A DNA stretch of 8,271 nucleotides, from positions 1 to 8,271 of the forward strand of contig CAJGDW010000067.1 of the NCBI GenBank assembly GCA_904502115.1, read 5' to 3'. Numbering within the stretch: position 1 is the stretch's first letter; each line of letters begins with the position of its first letter. Source of the DNA: Paludibacteraceae bacterium (GTDB lineage: Bacteria; Bacteroidota; Bacteroidia; Bacteroidales; Paludibacteraceae). The position numbers and the translations under genes are program-made. Shown here piece after piece: positions 1-8,064 of this stretch. The notes beneath the pieces are model-generated. The model had not been told where the DNA came from and did not search any database. It saw only the letters and a list, made by a program, of their open reading frames with translations.

Positions 1-169
1 CAGCATTACGTTAAATGGTATCTTTACTTCCGAAATAAGGACAATAAAAAGAGAGCAAAATAGTTGATTTGCTCAATAAATAATCAATCTATTTTACTCT
101 CTTTTTTAAGAATGCCACCAACCGTTTTTGGCAACATTACCCATTTTTTTTATGTTTTATTGGAAATGA
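1..169. other. gene-free left end of window
   Basis: No supportable gene lies here. Bases 1-63 are open in plus frame 1 and end at a TAG (61-63) that falls inside the left arm of the 46-106 hairpin. The 20 residues before it are rich in Trp, Tyr and Lys and could be the C-terminus of a convergent plus-strand gene lying to the left. Plus frame 2 is also open, as far as 68, so the reading is not decisive. The rest is the hairpin, a small weak inverted repeat (TGCCA 113-117 / TGGCA 129-133) and an AT-rich tail reaching the nuclease stop codon. Confidence 0.4.
46..106. terminator. long bidirectional hairpin terminator
   Basis: The left arm 46-69 pairs with the right arm 82-106. There are 10 bp (46-55 with 97-106), one C/A mismatch (56/96), 7 bp (57-63 with 89-95), one bulged T (88) and 6 bp (64-69 with 82-87), around a 12-nt loop. 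The outer arms are A-rich on the left and T-rich on the right, so either strand yields a hairpin ending in a U tract. It lies about 65 bp downstream of the minus-strand nuclease stop codon and would end that transcript. It could also end a plus-strand transcript entering from the left. At about 23 bp the stem is longer than most intrinsic terminators. Confidence 0.75.
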
Positions 170-2971
170 TTATCTACCACAGATGGCTTTGAATTTGCAA
201 TATTCGCAAACTTTATTTCCTTCTTTGGCTATTGTCATAAATTGGTTAACATCAAGCATACGTTGAATGCAACTGTTTAATTCTTCTATAAAAATCTCTT
301 TCCAACCATTTGGTAATGTTCTTTCAGTTGTATGATTAAATACATCGGTATTGTCAAATACATTTTTTACAAAATAGAGGTGTACTTTGATATTGCTAGT
401 ATTGTATTCTTTTTCGGAAAGCAGGTAATAAAAACAAAGTTGCAGAATCTTGTCTGGTCCTTTTTTTATAGTATCTCCTTTAAACAGGTTTCTAATATCC
501 TTTTCTGCATCCGTAATGACCTTGACCTCTGTGTTGTTGGATGTTTTGTAATCGTACACCTGTATATATCCATCTTTTTCTTCAATTCGGTCTGCAAAAC
601 CTTTTAGTTTGATGGGTTGTTCAATACCAGTCACTTTGATAGATTGGGTCATCGATTTCTCGCTAGCCTGATAAATAAAAGGTGTACGTGCTTTGTCTTG
701 TTTCAAACTGGCAATAACATAGGCTTTGATAATTTCGGCCGTTAGCCCTTGAATGCCTTTTAGCGGATAGGGAAGGTGTTTTTCTATCTCATCCTGTTTA
801 CGCAATTTATACAAGGTAGCTACATAGGCACATTGTGTAAGATGGTCTATTTGTTTTTTATCATTTATCAGCTTGTCAATATCAATAGACAACACTTCTT
901 TTTTGGCAAAAGGAGCATATAAATGTTCCATGATGTAGTGATAGATGGTGCCAAATTGATTGGCTTGCAATTCTTCCGATATGGTATCTTCAAAGTTGAT
1001 TCTTTCGATGTTAGCTAGATAAAATTTAAGCGGACATGAAATAAAATTATTCAATGCAGAGGCCGATAATCCATTCTCTGTTAAGAATGTAAGCACTTTA
1101 TGGCGCACTTCCTCCGTGTGTTTAAGTTCAATAGGGGTAATTTGTTGGATGTTGCTGGTACAATTAACGCTAATCTTTTTGATGTCAGGATGACGATATA
1201 CATACTCTAATTGTTTGGCGAATCGACTGATTTCGCCTGTGGTGCCGCTATTGTCTTTGCGGGTATCGTACAACAGATACACCTGATTGGCACGTTGAAT
1301 GAGTCGGTAAAAATTGTAGGCATATACCGCATCTTGGTGTTCGGTGGTTGGCAATCCAAAATGACTGCGAATGGAATACGGAATATAGGTGTTGATACTA
1401 TCTTTTTTAGGATAAATACCTTCGTTAAACGATGCAATAATGAGTCGATTAAAATCCAAACAACGGGTCTCTAGCATACCCATCATTTGAAGGCCGTGTA
1501 TGGGTTCTCCAACAAACGACAAGGTAACATTCATCAACAGTTTTCGGATCAATAGCAGCAGGGTAGTTGGTTTTAGATCGATGTCGCTATTGGCTTGCAA
1601 CAAACCTTGTAATCGTACCAAAGTAAGGCGTGCTTCTTCTACCAATTCTTTATCCAAATTGTTGATATTGGTTAGTTTACAAAGCAATGCTTCCACTTGT
1701 TCCAACCACTTTGTGCTGTCCACTTTAGAAAAGATGAAGGCAAAATCGTCCGATGCTGCTTGCAATAAGGAAGGTTGAACGCGCAATTGTTGATGAACTA
1801 GCGGGTTCAACTCGTTCAAGGTGGTTGCGTACATTTTTTTGATGTACGGATGATTCAGAATTGCTTCAATATGGGTGTGGTAAAATCCGTCTTCGTTGCT
1901 GGTAATTTGCAGCAACAAATAATCGTCTATGAGTTTGCGAACCGATGTTTGTTTTAAGGGATAGCCCATAGTGATGTTTACCGCTGCATCTTGTGGCATG
2001 GCGTAAAGCATAGGGATGAGCAATTGCTCGTTGGCCAAAATCACTGCCGTAGAAGTGGGGTTTTGTACATTGTCTTTCAACAATTGGGCTACGTATTTGG
2101 TTTGTCCAATAGACGAGGGTACTGATACCATGTTAATGGTAGGAGTGGACAATGGTTCTAAGTGCAAAGTGTGTTTGGAGGGGAAATTTTTTACATTGTC
2201 CTCCATAAAATAATGCGCTTTGTTTTTAGCGTCGTTGATGTATTCCGATTGATAGTCCCAATAAAAATCGGCTATATTTTGCTCTTGTAAGCGTTTAAAT
2301 AACAGTCTTGTAGCACCATCCAATGCATTGAACCCCACAAAAACTACTTCGTCGCAGGCGGGTAGCGATAAATGGGGCAATTGGCAGGCTATGCGATGTT
2401 GCATACCATCGTAGGTTAGTTTTTCTGCCAATAATTCCTCGGAGAATTTTTTGTATAATTGGTATAACTTGCTCCAAATTTCGCCTGTTTGCGATTGGAA
2501 TTCTTTATCGCTTTTGCTAATATAACCCAAATACGTTTCCAGCGCCGCTTTTTGCTCTTGGGTAAGGTATGAGGTATCGTCTAGTTCTTTTAGATCGGCT
2601 AAATTGGTAAAAAGGTGTTGGGCATTTACCAAGTAATTGTCGATATCGTTAAAGTCTTTGAGTATAATTTCGCCAAAGCTCATAAACGAATCGAACGATT
2701 CGTTGCTTCCGGTAATGCATTTATAGTTGCGGTATAGGCGGAATAGCAAACCCAATTTGTCTTCGCTTTCGTATTCGGGAGTGAGTAAACGAAAGAAATC
2801 TGAAATGGTATAACAAGCTGGTGCAAAGAATGTTTCTTCTGCTATTTCTAGCAGGTATTGTTGAAAAAACACGCTAGCACGTCGGCTTGGAAAAACAAAC
2901 AAGGTTTGTTCTATGTTGGTTCTTTTTTCTTGGTAAAAGAGTTGGGCAACTTGTTGTAGAAAGGGTTTCAT
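170..2971 (-). CDS. AddB-like PD-(D/E)XK nuclease family protein
   Basis: Probable double-strand break end-processing nuclease, related to AddB and the RecB nuclease domain, acting with a UvrD/RecB-type helicase partner. The start chosen is the second ATG (2971), giving 933 aa. The upstream ATG at 2995 overlaps the -7 box and adds only eight residues. With this numbering, the N-terminus has a FVFPSRR segment (about 25-31) where active helicases carry a Walker A loop, so the helicase half looks degenerate. Residues about 514-584 hold the conserved AddB-like block beginning SFNEGIYP. The C-terminal nuclease domain shows His678, Asp794 (GFADRIE), Asp807 and Lys809 (DYKTS), and Gln844/Tyr848. Cys646, Cys922, Cys925 and Cys931 match the four-cysteine iron-sulfur staple of AddB nucleases. 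No helicase partner gene is adjacent on the right, where the neighbour is divergent; it may lie left of the window. The family call is strong. The exact role is inferred. Confidence 0.88.
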   Translation of the reverse strand: MKPFLQQVAQLFYQEKRTNIEQTLFVFPSRRASVFFQQYLLEIAEETFFAPACYTISDFFRLLTPEYESEDKLGLLFRLYRNYKCITGSNESFDSFMSFGEIILKDFNDIDNYLVNAQHLFTNLADLKELDDTSYLTQEQKAALETYLGYISKSDKEFQSQTGEIWSKLYQLYKKFSEELLAEKLTYDGMQHRIACQLPHLSLPACDEVVFVGFNALDGATRLLFKRLQEQNIADFYWDYQSEYINDAKNKAHYFMEDNVKNFPSKHTLHLEPLSTPTINMVSVPSSIGQTKYVAQLLKDNVQNPTSTAVILANEQLLIPMLYAMPQDAAVNITMGYPLKQTSVRKLIDDYLLLQITSNEDGFYHTHIEAILNHPYIKKMYATTLNELNPLVHQQLRVQPSLLQAASDDFAFIFSKVDSTKWLEQVEALLCKLTNINNLDKELVEEARLTLVRLQGLLQANSDIDLKPTTLLLLIRKLLMNVTLSFVGEPIHGLQMMGMLETRCLDFNRLIIASFNEGIYPKKDSINTYIPYSIRSHFGLPTTEHQDAVYAYNFYRLIQRANQVYLLYDTRKDNSGTTGEISRFAKQLEYVYRHPDIKKISVNCTSNIQQITPIELKHTEEVRHKVLTFLTENGLSASALNNFISCPLKFYLANIERINFEDTISEELQANQFGTIYHYIMEHLYAPFAKKEVLSIDIDKLINDKKQIDHLTQCAYVATLYKLRKQDEIEKHLPYPLKGIQGLTAEIIKAYVIASLKQDKARTPFIYQASEKSMTQSIKVTGIEQPIKLKGFADRIEEKDGYIQVYDYKTSNNTEVKVITDAEKDIRNLFKGDTIKKGPDKILQLCFYYLLSEKEYNTSNIKVHLYFVKNVFDNTDVFNHTTERTLPNGWKEIFIEELNSCIQRMLDVNQFMTIAKEGNKVCEYCKFKAICGR

Positions 2972-2992
2972 ATAGACTGTATTGCAATAAAG

Positions 2993-3000
2993 CAAAAATA
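2993..3000 (-). promoter_or_regulatory. -7 box of nuclease gene promoter
   Basis: On the minus strand the sequence reads TATTTTTG, an exact fit to the Bacteroidota -7 consensus TAnnTTTG. The expected transcription start is about four bases downstream, giving a leader of roughly 15-20 nt before the ATG at 2971. No good -33 TTG element is visible at the usual spacing. The box is the left arm of the inverted repeat shared with the divergent abcF promoter. Confidence 0.55.
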
Positions 3001-3012
3001 CAAAATTTTATG

Positions 3013-3020
3013 TATTTTTG
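3013..3020 (+). promoter_or_regulatory. -7 box of abcF promoter
   Basis: TATTTTTG fits TAnnTTTG exactly and lies only four bases before the ATG at 3025. The transcript would start at or within a base or two of the initiation codon, which predicts a leaderless or nearly leaderless mRNA. A -33 TTG at normal spacing is not seen. The nearest one (2982-2984) is about 28 bp away, which is too far. Confidence 0.55.
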
Positions 3021-3024
3021 TGCC

Positions 3025-5062
<2,038 letters not shown>

Positions 5063-5064
<2 letters not shown>

Positions 5065-5092
5065 AAAAAAGAGGCTTTCGCCTCTTTTTTTT
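5063..5092. terminator. bidirectional intrinsic terminator between abcF and nrdJ
   Basis: A perfect 13-bp stem (5063-5075 with 5080-5092) with a TTTC loop has a GAGGC/GCCTC core flanked by eight A on one side and eight T on the other. Each strand therefore gives a GC stem followed by a U tract. It serves both convergent genes, and it overlaps their stop codons: abcF TAA at 5062-5064 and nrdJ TAA at 5093-5091. Confidence 0.93.
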
Positions 5093-7622
5093 ATCCTCCA
5101 CATTTAGAAAATCCACAATTATTACACTTCATGCAACCCTCAGTAAAGGTAAGCACTTCGCCACAATGTGGACATTTTTGACCGGTTTCGCTGCCGTCAG
5201 GAATGTATTTCTTAAGGGCGCGTTCCACACCGTTTTTCCAGTTGTTAATGGATTCGTTGTTAAGTTGTAGGGCACCTACTAGGCGAACAACTTGGTCGAT
5301 AGGCATGCCGTAACGCAATACGCCCGAAATTAGTTTTGCGTAGTTCCAGAATTCGGGGTTGAATTTGTGCGAAATACCTTCGATGGTAATTTTATAGCCG
5401 TATTTGTTGGTAAATTGGAAGTCGTAGGTTTTAACACCTGTTTCTTCGTGTAAGTTACGAATAATCTTACCTTTATTTACCGATTTAGGAAGCATTAAAC
5501 CGTCTTCGTCATCGGCCAAACCTGTAAAGATTTCGTAAGGACGACCATTTAGCAAACCAACTAGTGCAATCCATTTTTCTTTGTTGTTTTGGAAACGTAC
5601 TACCTCGCATTCCAATTCTTGAGGACGTTTTGGGGTAATTTCTGGGTAGCAGTTGCAAGGAGCTGGCTTTTCTTCTTTTTTGTTGGATACCAACACGCCA
5701 GTACGAGAACCGTCACGGTATACGGTACAACCTTTACAACCAGAACGCCATGCTTCTTTGTATAGTTCGTTTACCAAATCTTCCGATACATCGGCAGGAA
5801 GGTTGATGGTTACACTGATAGAGTGGTCTACCCATTTTTGGATACGGCCTTGCATGTGTACTTTTTCCAACCAGTCAACATCGTTCGATGTAGCTTTGTA
5901 GTAAGGTGATTTAGCTACTAGCTCGTCAATTTCTTCTTGGGTGTAGTTTTTGGTGGTATCGTAACCATTAGCTTCCATCCAGGTAATAAATTTGTGGTGG
6001 AATACGGTGTATTCTTCAAAGCTGTCACCCACTTCGTCTACCAGGTCTACGCGTGCTTTTGCATCGTTGGGGTTTACTTTACGACGACGTTTGTAAACGG
6101 GCAAGAATACAGGTTCGATACCCGATGTGGTTTGTGTCATCATACTGGTGGTACCAGTAGGAGCGATGGTTAAACAAGCAATGTTACGACGGCCGTATTG
6201 AACCATATCGTTGTAAAGTTGTTCATCTGCTTCTTTTAGACGCATCATGAATGGGTTGTTTTCTTCGCGTTTAGCATCGAATACTTTAAAGTGACCACGA
6301 TCTTTTGCCATTTCAACAGACGAACGGTAGCAAGCCAAAGCCAATGTTTTGTGTACCAATTCAGAGAAATCGGTAGCTTCTTTGGTACCGTAGCGTAGGT
6401 TCATAGCTGCAATCATATCGCCTTCTGCAGTAATACCCACACCGGTACGACGACCGTTAACGGTTTTGTCTTTAATTTTTAGCCACAATTCGCGTTCGGT
6501 AAGTTTGATAGCATCGCTTTCTGGGTCTGAATCGATTTTTGCCAAAATTAAATCGATTTTTTCCATTTCTAGGTCGATGATATCGTCCATGATTTTTTGT
6601 GCCAATTTAGCGTGTTCAACAAACAAATCGAAGTTGAATTTTGCTTCGGGGGTAAATGGATTTTCAACGTACGAGTATAGGTTGATAGCCAACAAACGGC
6701 AGCTGTCGTATGGACACAATGGAATTTCGCCGCATGGGTTGGTTGATACGGTTTTGTAACCTAAATCAGCGTAGCAGTCGGGCAATGATTCGCGGGTAAT
6801 GGTATCCCAGAACAATACGCCAGGTTCTGCCGATTTCCATGCATTGTGTACAATTTTTTTCCACAATTGGTTAGCGTTGATTTCTTTGGTGTAGGCAGGA
6901 GTATCGCTATCGATAGGATATTTTTGTACATAGTTGGTTTCGTCGATAACGGCTTGCATAAAGTCGTCGTGAATTTTTACCGATACGTTGGCACCTGTTA
7001 CTTTACCTTGTTCCATTTTAGCATCGATAAAGCTTTCAGAGTCTGGGTGTTTGATAGAAACACTCAACATCAACGCACCACGACGGCCGTCTTGAGCTAC
7101 CTCGCGAGTAGAGTTAGAGTAGCGTTCCATAAAAGGAACCAAACCGGTAGAAGTTAGCGCCGAGTTTTTAACGGGCGATCCTGAAGGACGGATGTGTGAA
7201 AGGTCGTGACCTACACCGCCACGGCGTTTCATAAGTTGTACTTGTTCTTCGTCTACCTTAATAATAGCGCCGTAAGAGTCGGCGTTGCCGTCGCAACCAA
7301 TAACAAAGCAGTTAGAAAGCGATGCCACTTGGAAATGGTTACCAATACCAGTCATAGGGCTACCTTGTGGTACAATGTATTTGAAGTTGCGGAACAATTC
7401 AAATAATTGATCGGCAGTTAGGGCATTGGGATACTTGCTTTCGATACGCGCAATTTCGTTGGCCAAACGATGGTGCATGTCATCGGGCGTTTTTTCGTAA
7501 ATGGTACCGAAAGAGTCTTTTAGGGCATACTTGTTTACCCATACTTTAGCGGCTAATTCGTCGCCTTTAAAATACTCGGTAGAGGCTTTTAAAGCTTCGT
7601 CAAATGTGAATGTGTTTTCCAT
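5091..7622 (-). CDS. nrdJ: class II adenosylcobalamin-dependent ribonucleotide reductase
   Basis: Reduces ribonucleotides (probably diphosphates) to deoxyribonucleotides in the cytosol, using the adenosylcobalamin radical; it needs no oxygen and no separate radical subunit. The protein is 843 aa and complete. Asn295, Cys297 and Glu299 in NPCGE form the active-site loop with the thiyl cysteine. Cys105 and Cys308 are the likely redox pair; Cys308 is eleven residues after Cys297, as in known class II enzymes. The phosphate loop is PTGTTS (488-493). No ATP-cone precedes the catalytic domain. Residues about 670-810 fit a TSCPD-like region. The tail carries Cys817/820/830/833 as a probable zinc site and Cys836/841, a CX4C pair like the shuttle cysteines of class I enzymes. 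The ATG at 7622 is preceded by an A-rich leader without a Shine-Dalgarno. The cell must make or import cobalamin, but no cobalamin riboswitch is seen upstream. Confidence 0.95.
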   Translation of the reverse strand: MENTFTFDEALKASTEYFKGDELAAKVWVNKYALKDSFGTIYEKTPDDMHHRLANEIARIESKYPNALTADQLFELFRNFKYIVPQGSPMTGIGNHFQVASLSNCFVIGCDGNADSYGAIIKVDEEQVQLMKRRGGVGHDLSHIRPSGSPVKNSALTSTGLVPFMERYSNSTREVAQDGRRGALMLSVSIKHPDSESFIDAKMEQGKVTGANVSVKIHDDFMQAVIDETNYVQKYPIDSDTPAYTKEINANQLWKKIVHNAWKSAEPGVLFWDTITRESLPDCYADLGYKTVSTNPCGEIPLCPYDSCRLLAINLYSYVENPFTPEAKFNFDLFVEHAKLAQKIMDDIIDLEMEKIDLILAKIDSDPESDAIKLTERELWLKIKDKTVNGRRTGVGITAEGDMIAAMNLRYGTKEATDFSELVHKTLALACYRSSVEMAKDRGHFKVFDAKREENNPFMMRLKEADEQLYNDMVQYGRRNIACLTIAPTGTTSMMTQTTSGIEPVFLPVYKRRRKVNPNDAKARVDLVDEVGDSFEEYTVFHHKFITWMEANGYDTTKNYTQEEIDELVAKSPYYKATSNDVDWLEKVHMQGRIQKWVDHSISVTINLPADVSEDLVNELYKEAWRSGCKGCTVYRDGSRTGVLVSNKKEEKPAPCNCYPEITPKRPQELECEVVRFQNNKEKWIALVGLLNGRPYEIFTGLADDEDGLMLPKSVNKGKIIRNLHEETGVKTYDFQFTNKYGYKITIEGISHKFNPEFWNYAKLISGVLRYGMPIDQVVRLVGALQLNNESINNWKNGVERALKKYIPDGSETGQKCPHCGEVLTFTEGCMKCNNCGFSKCGG

Positions 7623-7647
7623 TGTTATTGGTTTTATTTTTTGGTTT

Positions 7648-7671
7648 ATTTAGTTTCGTATATGACTAAAT
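7648..7671. promoter_or_regulatory. palindromic candidate operator near nrdJ start
   Basis: ATTTAGT (7648-7654) and ACTAAAT (7665-7671) form a perfect 7-bp inverted repeat around a 10-bp spacer, extended to 8 bp in RNA by a U-G pair. It starts 26 bp upstream of the nrdJ ATG, so it lies in the nrdJ leader, and it also sits directly upstream of the plus-strand -7 box at 7676. It could be a dimeric repressor site or a leader hairpin. It does not resemble the usual NrdR box. Confidence 0.4.
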
Positions 7672-7675
7672 TTGT

Positions 7676-7683
7676 TATCTTTG
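7676..7683 (+). promoter_or_regulatory. plus-strand -7 box in nrdJ leader
   Basis: TATCTTTG matches TAnnTTTG exactly. A TTTC at 7654-7657, 18 bp upstream, is a one-mismatch candidate for the -33 TTTG. A transcript would begin near 7687 and run toward the nitroreductase gene, either as its leader of about 375 nt or as a separate small RNA. It is the only exact plus-strand match I found in this intergenic region. Confidence 0.4.
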
Positions 7684-7778
7684 TGTTCCGTTTCTCCTTT
7701 TGTAAAAGAGTAGGGGATTCTGCTTACTTTTTTGCAACGCGAAAACAGATGCAATGTTAGACAATATTTTCTATTTTG

Positions 7779-7786
7779 CAAATTTA
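7779..7786 (-). promoter_or_regulatory. candidate -7 box of nrdJ promoter
   Basis: On the minus strand the sequence reads TAAATTTG, which fits TAnnTTTG, with a TTTC 18 bp upstream (7808-7805) as an imperfect -33 element. It would give nrdJ a leader of about 150 nt. No closer exact box was found on that strand. Confidence 0.4.
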
Positions 7787-7812
7787 TTTTCTCATAAAAT
7801 TTTTGAAAGTTA

Positions 7813-7842
7813 TTAACAATGGGTTGATAATTTGATTGTTAA
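7813..7842. repeat. 8-bp inverted repeat upstream of nrdJ promoter
   Basis: TTAACAAT (7813-7820) and ATTGTTAA (7835-7842) are perfect inverted copies with a 14-bp spacer. The left arm can alternatively pair within 7810-7830 (TTATTAAC with GTTGATAA, one G-U pair, 5-nt loop). It lies upstream of the putative nrdJ -33 region, where an activator or repressor could bind. The AT-rich setting makes chance plausible. Confidence 0.45.
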
Positions 7843-7942
7843 AATTTCTAAAATATTTTATAATAAGCAGAAAATGAATGCATTATAAAAATTGTATAGG
7901 TTAAAAGTTTTCCAAAAGTTAAACAATTGCTCTTAGATAATG

Positions 7943-8056
7943 TTTCGACAATGCTTCGGCAATCCTTCGACAAGCTCAGGGACCGGCTCAGTAACCGATT
8001 AAATCGCATCAACGACGTATTGATGAGTACGAAGTACGAATAATCAACGCATCAAC
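7943..8056. repeat. short-repeat patch before nitroreductase gene
   Basis: Three 11-bp units follow in tandem (TTTCGACAATG 7943-7953, CTTCGGCAATC 7954-7964, CTTCGACAAGC 7965-7975). Overlapping their end by two bases come two 12-bp units (GCTCAGGGACCG 7974-7985, GCTCAGTAACCG 7986-7997), then CGATT/AATCG (7996-8006), a CATCAA/TTGATG hairpin (8007-8012/8020-8025), two GTACGAA copies (8027-8040) and a direct repeat CGCATCAAC (8005-8013 and 8048-8056). The CTTCGACAAGCTCAGGGACC core is, from memory, a repeat scattered through intergenic DNA of many bacteria, including Bacteroidota. The patch is GC-richer than the DNA to its left and ends 8 bp before the ATG. Confidence 0.7.
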
Positions 8057-8064
8057 AAAAAAAT

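Larger units (their letters stand above)
2993..3020. repeat. perfect 10-bp inverted repeat between divergent genes
   Basis: CAAAAATACA (2993-3002) is exactly repeated in inverted orientation as TGTATTTTTG (3011-3020), with an 8-bp A/T spacer. Each arm contains the -7 box of one of the two divergent genes, so the element is both a promoter pair and a candidate two-fold symmetric protein-binding site. Confidence 0.8.
7623..8064. other. 442-bp AT-rich intergenic region
   Basis: Separates the divergent nrdJ and nitroreductase genes. From left to right it holds the nrdJ leader with a palindrome (7648-7671), a plus-strand -7 box (7676-7683), a weak hairpin (7732-7754), a minus-strand -7 box (7779-7786), overlapping inverted repeats (7810-7842), a very AT-rich plain stretch (about 7843-7930), and a GC-richer repeat patch (7943-8056). 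No open reading frame with protein-like composition was found in it. Confidence 0.7.

Noticed and set aside
1..63. 3' end of a plus-strand gene entering from the left
   Set aside because: Frame 1 is open to a TAG, but frame 2 is open as well and 20 residues are too few to recognise a family; left as a possibility only.
2972..2995. Upstream ATG (2995) for the nuclease gene
   Set aside because: It overlaps the minus-strand -7 box and adds eight residues with no family likeness; ATG 2971 fits better.
2887..3024. In-frame 46-residue N-terminal extension of the ABC-F gene from ATG 2887
   Set aside because: It runs antisense across the start of the nuclease gene, covers both promoter boxes and has no ABC-F likeness; homology starts at ATG 3025.
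6466..7157. Two plus-strand open frames of about 100 residues inside nrdJ
   Set aside because: They lie wholly opposite conserved NrdJ sequence and show no motif, promoter or independent support.
7732..7754. Intrinsic terminator at the TTGCA/TGCAA hairpin
   Set aside because: The stem is only 5 bp with a 13-nt loop and no clean T tract follows.
7623..7775. Cobalamin riboswitch in the nrdJ leader
   Set aside because: Expected for some B12-linked genes, but no GCCACTG-type B12 box or the other conserved segments are present on the minus strand.
7760..7930. Replication origin in the AT-rich stretch
   Set aside because: Only poor DnaA-box look-alikes such as TTATTAACA (two mismatches) occur singly; no cluster and no dnaA or dnaN neighbour.
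7943..8056. CRISPR array
   Set aside because: Repeats are 7-12 bp, of several unrelated kinds and mostly tandem without unique spacers.
8041..8064. Frameshift that would restore the missing nitroreductase N-terminus
   Set aside because: I checked the alternative upstream frames close to the ATG; one stops at once (TGA overlapping the ATG) and none reads like the family's first helix.
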